Shown piece after piece: positions 35,805 through 44,494 of a stretch of 64,000 nucleotides of DNA. The DNA is taken from NCBI GenBank assembly GCA_965242535.1, contig OZ251458.1, positions 3,038,001 to 3,102,000 on the forward strand, given 5' to 3'. Position 1 is the first letter of the stretch. Every line of letters begins with the position of its first letter. This stretch comes from VXRD01 sp965242535 (GTDB lineage Bacteria > Latescibacterota > UBA2968). Both the position numbers and the translations under genes were made by a program. The notes below the pieces were generated by a model. The model did no database searches. It saw nothing but the letters and a program-made list of their open reading frames with translations, and was not told the origin of the DNA.

Positions 35805-37151
35805 ATGCGGGCAATACCCAAACTCTCAATATCGGAAAAATTACAAAAGTCCAAGCATTACGATCCCGACAAAACCTACTCATTTCGTTATCGGTCCAAA
35901 AATCACAGAGAACTTCCGCATGTCGTCAAATTTTCAGGCGGGCGCACGAGTGGTATGTTGCTTTTCACTTTGCTGGAAAATGGATTTCTTCGGCAAGACC
36001 GTGGCGATGTGGTGGTGTTCAACAACACTTCCTGTGAACATCCAGAGACGTACAATTTCGCCGCCGAGTGCAAGAGGCGCGTAGAAGGAGCCGGCATCCC
36101 GTTCTTCTTCATTCAATTCCAAACCTATGAAGATGCACGGCAAGGAGAATGGCGACGCATTCCATCCTACCGACTGGTTAATGAGTCTCCCTTCTCAGAG
36201 ACGAACGCCGACGGTTTCCAGTGGCGAGGTGAAGTTTTTGAGGAAATGCTTTCGTACAAAACATATCTGCCGAATCAGTTTAGCCGCGTTTGCACACAAT
36301 CTCTCAAATTGGAAGTTACTCGTCAGTTCCTCCGAGATTGGTTTGCGAGTAAGAAAAGCATCCCACATTTGGGGCACGGACTTGCTGAATCACAGGTTGA
36401 CATCGATCAGATGCACAAGCGACACGTTCGCAATGGAGGCGGTGTGCCTAAAGATGTGTTTCTTGCGAAAAAGGAGTTCGTATTGGGTCAACCAACCTAT
36501 CGTCCGAAACAGAATTACCGTGATTTCTCTGCGCCTGCGAGTGCCTTTGAGAACCCATCGCTTAAGGGTAAAGTGTTCGGACAAAAAGCTTGGTTTGGCG
36601 ACGGCGGTATTGAATACATCGCTTTTATCGGCTTGCGTGGCGACGAACAACTGCGAGTTGCCAGAGTAGAATCCAGATCATCCAATCCCCATGCAAATAA
36701 AGGGTATGAGGGAGAACAGATCTATATGCCGCTGACAAAAATGCACATAAACAAAGCGGATGTTAATACATTCTGGGAACAACAAGGATGGGACCTAAAT
36801 CTCCCCCAAAATGGCGCTCTCTCTAACTGCGTCTATTGTTTCCTCAAGGGGGTCAACAACCTGGTACAGATTCACAATGCAATGGAATTAAAAAAGAATG
36901 ACGATATCAAAGAATTTGGCTCCACTATCGACACACCATGCGATATCGACTGGTGGAACAAAAAAGAGCAGATGTACGGGCGTAACCTGAAACTCGAAAA
37001 TCGAGCCCGAACAAACCCCGACGCCGCCAATTTTATTGGATTTTTCGGTGCGAGTGATTTCTCCTACGATGTCCTAACCACCAGAACCAAAAACGGCGAG
37101 GGCTTGGAACAATTTGCCGACACCGTGTTGCCTTGCGATTGCACGGAGTAA
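35805..37151 (+). CDS. DndC/SspD-like PAPS-reductase-fold protein
   Basis: First gene of the six-gene operon; 448 aa from ATG 35805, eight bases after AAAGGGG (longer in-frame starts at 35739 and 35649 lack one). The PP-loop SGGRTSG is at 44-50 (VVKFSGGRTSG). Later motifs are a CTQSLK Cys163, GLRGDEQLRVAR at 276-287 and a NCVYCFLKG pair Cys342/Cys345, which could hold an iron-sulfur cluster together with Cys163. DndC and SspD are ATP pyrophosphatases of this fold that activate DNA and transfer sulfur in phosphorothioation. The next gene, a cysteine desulfurase, supports a sulfur-transfer role. It is longer than a metabolic PAPS reductase (about 240 aa). Codon use is more AT-rich than in neighbouring regions. 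Confidence 0.85.
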   Translation: MRAIPKLSISEKLQKSKHYDPDKTYSFRYRSKNHRELPHVVKFSGGRTSGMLLFTLLENGFLRQDRGDVVVFNNTSCEHPETYNFAAECKRRVEGAGIPFFFIQFQTYEDARQGEWRRIPSYRLVNESPFSETNADGFQWRGEVFEEMLSYKTYLPNQFSRVCTQSLKLEVTRQFLRDWFASKKSIPHLGHGLAESQVDIDQMHKRHVRNGGGVPKDVFLAKKEFVLGQPTYRPKQNYRDFSAPASAFENPSLKGKVFGQKAWFGDGGIEYIAFIGLRGDEQLRVARVESRSSNPHANKGYEGEQIYMPLTKMHINKADVNTFWEQQGWDLNLPQNGALSNCVYCFLKGVNNLVQIHNAMELKKNDDIKEFGSTIDTPCDIDWWNKKEQMYGRNLKLENRARTNPDAANFIGFFGASDFSYDVLTTRTKNGEGLEQFADTVLPCDCTE

Positions 37152-37155
37152 AGCT

Positions 37156-38367
37156 TTGAAAGATATTCTCCCCATTTACTTGGATTACCAAGCGACTACC
37201 CCATTGGATCCCCGTGTGCGAGATGCCATGGAACCCCATTGGGCGGAGAGTTTTGGCAACCCGCACTCCGAAGGGCATCGCTTTGGATGGGAAGCGAGAG
37301 AGGCTGTTGAGTTTGCACGAAGCCAAGTAGCAGTACTTCTTGGCACGGATGATAACGAAGTAATTTTTGTCTCCGGGGCTACTGAATCTTGCAATCTGGC
37401 GTTGCGAGGAATTGCGACCGCATCCGACAACCGCAGGCAAATTATCACATTGGCAACGGAACATCCGGCCGTGCTGGAAACCGTCCAATGGCTTGGTTGT
37501 CGCGGGTTCAATGTCGAAGTGTTGCCCGTCATGGAGGACGGCTTAATCGATCTGTCCATGTTGGAAAACGCTCTAAGCGACCAAACCTTGCTCGTATCCG
37601 TGATGCTGGTCAACAATGAGATTGGTGTAATTCAGCCACTTAGTGAAATCTCCGATCTCTGTCACGCCGCTGGGGCTATTGTGCATACAGATGCTACCCA
37701 AGCAATAGGCCGTATCGACGTTGATGTTGACGAGTTAGGAGTTGACTTGTTGAGTCTTTCCGGTCACAAAATCTATGGACCTAATGGGGTGGGAGCATTG
37801 TACATTCGCAGTCGCCCCGGCCTGAACATAGAATCTCTACTGACGGGTGGATCACAAGAACGGGGGCTACGCCCAGGGACAGTTGCAACACCGCTTGTAG
37901 TCGGTCTCGGTGAGGCGTGTGAGATCGCTAATGCCGAGTGGCATACAGACGCCCAGCGGATGTACAAACTAACGGCCCATCTTCTATCGGAAATATCTGA
38001 GTATTCTCCGAACCTGAGAGTATTTGGACACGCCGAACGCCGTATTCCGGGGAATCTGAACATAGGCTTTCCCGGCATTCTGGCCGAACGTCTCGTAAAT
38101 GCAGTCTCGGCTGAGGTCGCCATCTCAACGGGATCCGCTTGTTCCACCGGATCGCCGGAACCGTCACATGTATTGCAGGCACTTGGCATTGGTCACGAAG
38201 TTGCTACCACCGGGGTTCGGATTAGTTTGGGGCGATTCACAACACAGCAAGAGGTTGGCATTGCGAGTCATGTATTGCAACGCACATTGAAAACACTACA
38301 AGGGGAATCGAAGTGGCAAAAAGACAAAAAGGGCCAAAATTACAATTTGGCCCGACGGCAACAATGA
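37156..38367 (+). CDS. cysteine desulfurase (IscS/DndA/SspA-type)
   Basis: A 403-aa PLP enzyme releasing sulfur from cysteine as a persulfide. I chose TTG 37156, seven bases after GGAG and 4 bases past the preceding stop, because the conserved start is (M)KDILPIYLDYQATTPLDPRV; an ATG at 37114 would add 14 unconserved residues inside the upstream gene. Key sites: His103 (TEHPAV), PLP Lys205 in LSGHKIYGPNG, and catalytic Cys329 in STGSACSTGSPEPSHVL. It is the likely sulfur donor to the adjacent PP-loop protein. No iscU or other Fe-S gene is nearby, which argues for a dedicated role. Its 3' end overlaps the next gene by 55 bases. Confidence 0.93.
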   Translation: MKDILPIYLDYQATTPLDPRVRDAMEPHWAESFGNPHSEGHRFGWEAREAVEFARSQVAVLLGTDDNEVIFVSGATESCNLALRGIATASDNRRQIITLATEHPAVLETVQWLGCRGFNVEVLPVMEDGLIDLSMLENALSDQTLLVSVMLVNNEIGVIQPLSEISDLCHAAGAIVHTDATQAIGRIDVDVDELGVDLLSLSGHKIYGPNGVGALYIRSRPGLNIESLLTGGSQERGLRPGTVATPLVVGLGEACEIANAEWHTDAQRMYKLTAHLLSEISEYSPNLRVFGHAERRIPGNLNIGFPGILAERLVNAVSAEVAISTGSACSTGSPEPSHVLQALGIGHEVATTGVRISLGRFTTQQEVGIASHVLQRTLKTLQGESKWQKDKKGQNYNLARRQQ

Positions 38368-40289
38368 CTGGATTTACGGCGATTGACACTGCATCGTTTA
38401 ACGACCTGCGTCCGTCTCCGATAATCAGAGAACTTATCCAAAATTCTTTGGATGCCGCCGTAGAGGCCGAGGAGAAAACAGCGGTTATTCGCTTTCGGGT
38501 CAAACAAATTGGCAGAAGTGACGTTCCCGACATTGCAGGATATGAGGAACACTTCAGGGCCGCAGTCGACGAGCACAAACGGAATGGTGGGTTGCCCGAT
38601 GCGGCGCAACAGGTGGTCGACAACATTGAAAAAGCACTGGAGCGATTGAAGAAAGGAAATCACTATTCCTTGTCGATTCTCGATAATGGGATCGGTCTCG
38701 ACCATACGAGAATGACTTCGCTACTCGGTCAAGGCACCAGTGTCAAATCCGTAGAGGCATCAGGCTCCTATGGGGTTGGACATCTCGCATCAATACCCGC
38801 CTCTGATCTCCGATATGTGCTTTACGGAGGAGTCGTGAAAGGTGGTCAACGCACGGTTTCCGGATGCGCTGTTTTGGCGAGTCGCGCTGGAAAAAGTCGT
38901 CTTATGGCAGCTCAGGGCTATCTCGTCAAAGGGTTTAGGAGTGGAAAAGATGGCAAAATTTATGATTTTATAGGTCCCAGATCCATCCCTGACGCAGTTG
39001 CCGCTGACCTCAAAGAGATTGAGTCCGAGTGGGAGCATGGCTCTACCGTTGTAATTCCCGCATTTAATTGTTTCGGTGATGATCATCATTTTTCGCTATG
39101 GGATGTCGTGTCAAGGGTTGCAGCATACAACTTCAATGTCGCCATCTATCAAGACAACCTCGTCATAGAAGTAATAGACATAGACAAAAAACGCCAGCGG
39201 CTTGACGGACGTACTCTTAAAGGTGTCTTGGAGCAAGATAAGGACAACATTAAAGCGGCTAGAAAAGATTCTTTTTTTGCAGGACTTAGACCTTCAGGAC
39301 AAAACGCGCACGCAGCTTATCTGACGCAGACTGAAGGCGAGCCCCATCTTGTGCAGACTGAAGATGGTGATGTGAACATGTGGTTGCTCACGCCTTCACC
39401 AACTGGAAACACCCGCGTTGATCTTTTTCGTAATGGCATGTGGATTACTGACCGTATTCCTGGTTTAAGCCGCGCTGACTTTACTGACCGACAGCCATTT
39501 CACGCCGTGCTGACACTAAAGGCGAAAGAGGGCAAAGGATTGCATCGCCTCATCCGCAAGGCCGAGGGGCCAATGCACGATAAACTAGCGTTCAATCTTT
39601 TGTCGCCCGAAGAAAGAAAAAAATTGAGCGTAGCAATACAACGAATCGCAAACAAAATCAGAGGTGAAATACCTGAAATCGGAACCGAGGAATACACGCC
39701 TGACGATTATCTTTTGATAGAAACAGGTGGTCAAGAGCCGGGAGGGACCACCCAACAGTATGCAATGTGGGGTTTTCCCGTGCCAATTCAAAGGGCCCGC
39801 ATCAGCCAAAGACGATTTTCAGGGTCTGGTGAGACAATCGAACACGAAGGTGACAGCATGGGCAAGGTAGAGAGAACAAATCAAATCTCCAGGAAAAGTC
39901 AGAAACAGCGGAGCACCTCCCGCTCATTGCCATTCCGGTCAACGGCTATCCCGGATGGTATGGGAAGACATATCGTTGCAATAGAATGCAGTGAGACATT
40001 TGATGAAGTGTTGCTATCGCTACGTGTCGATGAAAACATGGACGCGACCTGTGACCGGGTTTGGCCTGATGAAAGGGTGTTGCTCAAATCGTTCGAGATA
40101 GAAGCGCGAGGGGTGTCGGCTCCAAGCAGTAAGATGGAAGATGATAAAAGGGCCATACAGGTACGCGGACTGTCGGCTGGTACAACCTACAACTTGGTGC
40201 TTGAATACGAAGTTCCAGAAGAACTGGCAAACCTGGTAGAAGTACCGGTATTTAGAGTAGATTTACATAGCCCTCAACGAACTAAGTGA
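38313..40289 (+). CDS. GHKL-type ATPase of the sulfur operon
   Basis: A 658-aa protein with an N-terminal GHKL (HSP90/MutL/histidine-kinase-like) ATP-binding domain. The N box is E40-LIQN44-SLDA, the G1 box D124-NGIG-LD and the G2 box G151-SYGVGH. The C-terminal half is not recognisable. GHKL ATPases such as MORC and MutL act as ATP-driven clamps on DNA, and prokaryotic relatives occur in defence loci. Neither Dnd nor Ssp systems are known to use one. It starts at GTG 38313 after AGGGGAA and overlaps the desulfurase by 55 bases, which points to translational coupling. I infer a DNA-clamping or remodelling role. Confidence 0.85.
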   Translation: MAKRQKGPKLQFGPTATMTGFTAIDTASFNDLRPSPIIRELIQNSLDAAVEAEEKTAVIRFRVKQIGRSDVPDIAGYEEHFRAAVDEHKRNGGLPDAAQQVVDNIEKALERLKKGNHYSLSILDNGIGLDHTRMTSLLGQGTSVKSVEASGSYGVGHLASIPASDLRYVLYGGVVKGGQRTVSGCAVLASRAGKSRLMAAQGYLVKGFRSGKDGKIYDFIGPRSIPDAVAADLKEIESEWEHGSTVVIPAFNCFGDDHHFSLWDVVSRVAAYNFNVAIYQDNLVIEVIDIDKKRQRLDGRTLKGVLEQDKDNIKAARKDSFFAGLRPSGQNAHAAYLTQTEGEPHLVQTEDGDVNMWLLTPSPTGNTRVDLFRNGMWITDRIPGLSRADFTDRQPFHAVLTLKAKEGKGLHRLIRKAEGPMHDKLAFNLLSPEERKKLSVAIQRIANKIRGEIPEIGTEEYTPDDYLLIETGGQEPGGTTQQYAMWGFPVPIQRARISQRRFSGSGETIEHEGDSMGKVERTNQISRKSQKQRSTSRSLPFRSTAIPDGMGRHIVAIECSETFDEVLLSLRVDENMDATCDRVWPDERVLLKSFEIEARGVSAPSSKMEDDKRAIQVRGLSAGTTYNLVLEYEVPEELANLVEVPVFRVDLHSPQRTK

Positions 40290-40302
40290 AAGGAATACTT
40301 AG

Positions 40303-41154
40303 ATGTCGATGCAAATTAGTGTTCGCGCATCCGATCCAGCATCGGGAAGCCGAGCTTTTCCTTGGCCCGTGTTGGAAGCGGGAAATGGCAGTTTCGTCGA
40401 TGGGGTCTATTCAGTGAGTTTGAAGCGAAAAGATCCGGGAAAATCATTCTTTTTGTCCCACGAAATCAAAGACGCTGGGTTGATTGCGACTTGGATCCAG
40501 GAAGGTAAGGTTCGTTTTGTTTGCGCGGTGGCTACGCCCGTTTCGGCATATAGAAAGCTTCATATTTCAGATAAGCCAAGCCAAGTCGTTAAATGGGAAC
40601 CAGATGATCTCGGCTCACATCCTTTCTTTACGCCAATGATTGTGACTGCCGTCGACATCAAGCATACTGTCGATGCGAAAATAGATGGGGTGGACCCTCT
40701 CTGGGATGGTCGGACTTTGAAATTGCCGAAAGGTTCGAGAATTGCGATCTGTTCGACATTCGCGTTGCAATCAGGAGTTCTTGGCCTCTTGGACTTTTGC
40801 CTGAAGGAAGACTTCGAACAAGGACAGTTCAAGGTTGAGCCGAGCAGGGAGGGAGGCTTCAAATTCAAGGTTCACTTGGCAGAAGATTTGTTCATCTATC
40901 TCAAACATCAGAGGCAAGGGATAGTGGGAGGGAATATAATGACGCACATCGTTTCCGCCGCCCTTACCCATCTAAAACAAGATTACGACAAGGACGATGG
41001 AGAAGAGGGGTGGAAGTCTTACAATAATTTAGTCGCGTTTGCGGAGTTTCTGGAAGAAAACAAGTTGGGCCACTGGTCTGAAGACGATTTTGAGCCGGAA
41101 GAGGTAGCAACACGTCTCTATCCGATCAAGGTAACTGAAGGCGAGGCAAACTGA
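40303..41154 (+). CDS. unrecognised protein of the sulfur operon
   Basis: A 283-aa protein with no family I can name. It has no signal peptide or membrane helix. The N-terminal part is beta-rich (SRAFPWPVLEAGNGSFVDG, FFLSHEIKDAGLIATWI), the C-terminal part helical and acidic (DYDKDDGEEGWKSYNNLVAFAEFLEENK). It lies 13 bp after the GHKL gene and 2 bp before the next gene, so it is certainly co-transcribed. A structural or adaptor role within the modification complex is a guess. Confidence 0.8.
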   Translation: MSMQISVRASDPASGSRAFPWPVLEAGNGSFVDGVYSVSLKRKDPGKSFFLSHEIKDAGLIATWIQEGKVRFVCAVATPVSAYRKLHISDKPSQVVKWEPDDLGSHPFFTPMIVTAVDIKHTVDAKIDGVDPLWDGRTLKLPKGSRIAICSTFALQSGVLGLLDFCLKEDFEQGQFKVEPSREGGFKFKVHLAEDLFIYLKHQRQGIVGGNIMTHIVSAALTHLKQDYDKDDGEEGWKSYNNLVAFAEFLEENKLGHWSEDDFEPEEVATRLYPIKVTEGEAN

Positions 41155-41156
41155 AA

Positions 41157-42059
41157 ATGACTGATGCCGCTACTACCGACTATGCAGAACGCGATGAAGG
41201 TCAATACACTCGTCTGCAAAAAAATCTACTGTCTGAAAAAGGCAACTACTACCAGCGTGAGTTCCTTAACTCAGTGAAGGACAGCGATGAATTTTTGGCG
41301 TTTATGGACGACGAAGTTGCCACGAGCAAAGGGGTACCCGTTAAGCATTTTCCCGGGCCTCTGACCGAGCAGTCTTTCAAGGAACCGACTAAAGACCAGG
41401 AACAAGTAGCATACAAAACATGGTCTCGAGTACCGCCTCGGATAGCTTGTCGGATTTCCTTTTGGGCTGAGGTTACATTGCAACATATTAAGTCGGGAGC
41501 AATTAGGGAATCATACTGGCTCGCGGCGAATGGCGGAAGGACAGAAAGCGGAGACGAGCGAATTGATCGCGCCCTCGCTACACAGGGAGACAAGGGAAAC
41601 CGCCTCGTTGATGATTGTGTGAGAACTGTGATCAGGCGCATGAGCGGATTGCCTGCGGCACGAGGGAACAGAAGCGTCTTTGTAAATCCTTCATTTGGGC
41701 GCGCATGGTGGCGGGAAAGAATGGTTGCTCGGATTCTCAAACGGGAAGGCGTTGAGGAAAGAGATGCGTTACTGGATGTTGTTCGATGCAGTCAGCAATA
41801 CTGGGAGAATCTGGTCACTATGATCGTGTCTCGAGGCTCGGTGTTCGGCTCTACGGATGTGCAAGATGCTTTCGTCAACAGTTTGGCGAAGCACTTCAAG
41901 ACACAACCGAAAACGCCATTGCGAACCGCTAATAACCAGACAATAGTGTTGCGGCGTTTCAGCAACATCGTTGCATCTAGAGAAATTGGTGTATTGGAGT
42001 TCGGCGAAATTGGCGAGATTGTGGACGATCTACTTATGCACTTTTGGAGAACACGATGA
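41157..42059 (+). CDS. DUF6339-like protein of the sulfur operon
   Basis: A 300-aa soluble protein that may belong to DUF6339; I rely on memory of patterns like RISFWAEVTLQHIKSG and the GRAWWRERMVARIL segment, so this label needs a profile search. No catalytic motif of a known enzyme is visible. There are many conserved-looking Arg and Trp residues, suited to nucleic-acid contact. It starts 2 bp after the unrecognised gene and its stop overlaps the next start (ATGA). Confidence 0.72.
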   Translation: MTDAATTDYAERDEGQYTRLQKNLLSEKGNYYQREFLNSVKDSDEFLAFMDDEVATSKGVPVKHFPGPLTEQSFKEPTKDQEQVAYKTWSRVPPRIACRISFWAEVTLQHIKSGAIRESYWLAANGGRTESGDERIDRALATQGDKGNRLVDDCVRTVIRRMSGLPAARGNRSVFVNPSFGRAWWRERMVARILKREGVEERDALLDVVRCSQQYWENLVTMIVSRGSVFGSTDVQDAFVNSLAKHFKTQPKTPLRTANNQTIVLRRFSNIVASREIGVLEFGEIGEIVDDLLMHFWRTR

Positions 42060-43819
42060 TGAACCCCGACTATACAGGCAAGCCGGTCGTCGAATGGATG
42101 AATGAGATGGCTAAGGGCGAACTCGCCCTCACCGATTTCCAGCGGAGTCGCGTCTGGCCTGACGTGAAAGCAGCACAATTTTTGAAAGCTGTCCTACTAG
42201 GGCGACCAACAGGGACGATATTGTTAGTAGAATCGGGAACTGATCTTGGAAGCCGCCCAATACAAGGCAATGATGCCGCCAACGAGAATGTCAAAAGCCT
42301 TATCTTGGATGGTCAACAACGGCTAACATCACTCTGGCAAGGGTTGATGGGTACGGGCAAGAGACAATTTTACATAAAAGTTGGGGATCTACATAAGGAC
42401 CTTCAAGTGTTGGATGTGATACACCAATCAAAAGATTTTCAGAAGTATCTTACTCCAGAGGGACAGTTTTCGGACAACGTAATCCCTATAAAGATTCTCT
42501 ATGACCCGCCAGATCATGATTTAAGCTCTCCGGAACGCCTAGTAGATTGGTGCGAAAAAGTTATACCGGGAGATGCCGCTCGTTCTGGACATCTTCAGCG
42601 TTCTATAAAACAGCAGTTACAAAAGCCATTGGAAGAGTACAAGATCTGGTTCGCCGAGTTCAAAGGAATTGATGTTGACGAGGCTGCTACCATTTTTGTT
42701 GAGACAAATCGTTCGTCAGTCAAAGTTAGCGCATTTGATTTAGCTGTTGCACAGGCACAGCAAAGAAGCAACATCAAACTACGAGAGCACATCCAACGAT
42801 TCTATAAGAATTCTGATCGAGTTAAATACTATTTTCATCAAAATGAAGAAAAATGGATTCCTGAGATAGGAGATTGCATCCTGAAGATTGCGTGTCTGAA
42901 AACTGGAAGTAATGGCTTGCCTCCCAAGAATGGCAAATTTGAAGATGCACTAGCATACCTTTTTAAGGCTGGAACTCAGAATTTTGAGGCTGGAACTCAG
43001 AATGCGGATATGGTTGAATCAAACCTCGACGATACACTCCAATTCATAGAAGATAATGGCGTTCCAACCAAAGACATACTTCCACGCATACCACCTGTGT
43101 ATGTCATTGCAGCCTTACAAGATGAACTCTTTAATATTCATCCAATTTATAAATCAAACGCTATGAAACTTCTGAAAAAGTATCTTTGGCGATCTTTCTT
43201 TTCTAACCGCTACGAAATGCAAGCCAACGATAGATTATACGAGGATTTTAAGTGTCTTCGAGACGATATCCGAAGCATCAAGCAAGGGGACCAACCCAAA
43301 AAAAAAGCTCCCATATTTAAGACAAAAGTGATTAAAGAGGAGGATTTGTGTAGTAGCAGACCGATTAAGAGTAAATCTCCTATTGGAAACGCTATCATGG
43401 CCCTTTCTCTTAATAATCGTTCCATAGATTGGGTTACAGGAGAAACATTGACAGTTAGCCAAATCAGACGATTAGAGCAAGATGTGGAATTAGATAGACA
43501 TCACGTATTCCCAAGAAAGGCATTGGTAGATGCTGGATTGAATGAAAAAGATCCGAGGATTAACCATGCACTCAACATAGTCTTGATTAGAAAAACCGCT
43601 AACATTGCTCTTGGTAAAAGAGAACCGGCGTTGTATTTGGACATGCTTAAACAGAACAATAATCAGTTGACGGACGAGATGTTGAAGGAGCGCATTGAGT
43701 CCCATTTTGTTCCTTATGATAAGCTCGTGGCGGATACCGGGGCGGTTACGGATCAATATGAGGAGTACTTTAAGACACGGGCAAGCGTACTTTGGAAAAA
43801 AATTAAGGCATGCACCTAA
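42056..43819 (+). CDS. DUF262 + HNH (DUF1524-like) nuclease, GmrSD/SspE-like
   Basis: A 587-aa protein. The N-terminal DUF262 (ParB/Srx-like) domain has FQRSRVW at 28-34 and the diagnostic DGQQR at 85-89 (LILDGQQRLTSLW). The C-terminus has an HNH-type motif RHHVFPRKAL near 480-489 followed by HALNIVLIRKTANIALGKREP, as in DUF1524. This is the architecture of GmrSD type IV enzymes, which cut modified DNA, and of SspE, the nuclease of Ssp phosphorothioation systems that uses NTP hydrolysis and senses the sulfur mark. I chose ATG 42056 (GGAG six bases upstream; ATGA overlap). AT content is highest here. It is the likely effector of the operon. Confidence 0.9.
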   Translation: MMNPDYTGKPVVEWMNEMAKGELALTDFQRSRVWPDVKAAQFLKAVLLGRPTGTILLVESGTDLGSRPIQGNDAANENVKSLILDGQQRLTSLWQGLMGTGKRQFYIKVGDLHKDLQVLDVIHQSKDFQKYLTPEGQFSDNVIPIKILYDPPDHDLSSPERLVDWCEKVIPGDAARSGHLQRSIKQQLQKPLEEYKIWFAEFKGIDVDEAATIFVETNRSSVKVSAFDLAVAQAQQRSNIKLREHIQRFYKNSDRVKYYFHQNEEKWIPEIGDCILKIACLKTGSNGLPPKNGKFEDALAYLFKAGTQNFEAGTQNADMVESNLDDTLQFIEDNGVPTKDILPRIPPVYVIAALQDELFNIHPIYKSNAMKLLKKYLWRSFFSNRYEMQANDRLYEDFKCLRDDIRSIKQGDQPKKKAPIFKTKVIKEEDLCSSRPIKSKSPIGNAIMALSLNNRSIDWVTGETLTVSQIRRLEQDVELDRHHVFPRKALVDAGLNEKDPRINHALNIVLIRKTANIALGKREPALYLDMLKQNNNQLTDEMLKERIESHFVPYDKLVADTGAVTDQYEEYFKTRASVLWKKIKACT

Positions 43820-43870
43820 TAGTGCTAAGTCACCTCATTGTTAGCAATCTCAACATCATGGAGGAAATTT

Positions 43871-44164
43871 ATGGCGGAAGAGAGCGTGCGGACGGAGATC
43901 GCCCAAGTGCGGGGCGAGATGCGCGAAAGATCGGCTCAATCAGACGCGAAATTTGCCGCGATGAACGGCAAAACAGATGCCGGCTTCGAGCGCGTGGATA
44001 AGGAGTTCGCCAAAATGCGCGGCGAGCAGAGAGAGGACGCCGCACAGATGCGTGGCGAAATGGTCGCTAGGTTTGAGCGCGTGGATAAAGAGACCGCCCA
44101 AGTGCGGGGCGATGCCTTGACCGAAACAGCGGAAACGGTTATTTTAGGCATGACAGGTTCCTAA
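43871..44164 (+). CDS. small coiled-coil protein with internal repeats
   Basis: A 97-aa protein starting at ATG 43871 after GGAGGAAATTT. It is charged and helical with internal repetition: RGEMRERSAQSDAKFA, FERVDKEFAKMRGEQREDAA, RGEMVARFERVDKETAQVRG. This is typical of small coiled-coil proteins with DUF1640-like repeats. It lies 51 bp after the nuclease gene and could be the last gene of the operon or unrelated. No function is assigned. Confidence 0.7.
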   Translation: MAEESVRTEIAQVRGEMRERSAQSDAKFAAMNGKTDAGFERVDKEFAKMRGEQREDAAQMRGEMVARFERVDKETAQVRGDALTETAETVILGMTGS

Positions 44165-44319
44165 TGTGAATGGGTGGTTTTTTATCGGAAAACTCATGCC
44201 CAATCTACAAAGGAGCTTGTCTTTTTGCAACCCCCAACCCGACCAATACCTATTTATGCAACAAAGCCCTTCGGCGCGACGGGGTAATGCCCGATGTCGC
44301 ATCGGCACTTGCCACACAA

Positions 44320-44358
44320 AAAGCCCGAGTTCGCTATGAACTCGGGCTTTATTTTTTT
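44320..44358 (+). terminator. Rho-independent terminator
   Basis: Perfect 13-bp stem AAAGCCCGAGTTC with GAACTCGGGCTTT (44320-44332, 44338-44350), loop GCTAT, followed by ATTTTTTT. It closes the region after the sulfur operon and coiled-coil gene. A REP-like palindrome follows directly. Confidence 0.92.
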
Positions 44359-44359
44359 A

Positions 44360-44384
44360 GACAGGCAAGGGGGCCTGTCCCTAC
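44360..44384 (-). repeat. REP-like palindrome (GACAGGC type)
   Basis: GACAGGC and GCCTGTC arms around AAGGGG, followed by CCTAC. Read on the minus strand it is GTAGGGACAGGCCCCCTTGCC, the same unit as at 55632 and beside R4-R7. Confidence 0.7.
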
Positions 44385-44409
44385 GGGTCGTTCTATCAAA
44401 ATGGCATGG

Positions 44410-44435
44410 TAGGGACAACCCCCTGTGGGTTGTCC
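44410..44435 (+). repeat. REP-like palindrome (GACAACC type)
   Basis: TAGGGACAACCCCCTGTGG and GGTTGTCC form a stem-loop of the same design as the GACAGGC palindromes but with both arms changed in a pairing-preserving way (GGACAACC/GGTTGTCC instead of GGACAGGC/GCCTGTCC). Confidence 0.7.
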
Positions 44436-44494
44436 TGTATTCGGATAGGCACGGGCCGCGAGGGGATGAGCGGGGAACGCCTCTCGTACACGGC

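Noticed and set aside
44170..44412. 80-aa plus-strand frame after the coiled-coil gene
   Set aside because: It runs through a terminator hairpin and a REP-like palindrome and has no recognisable content.
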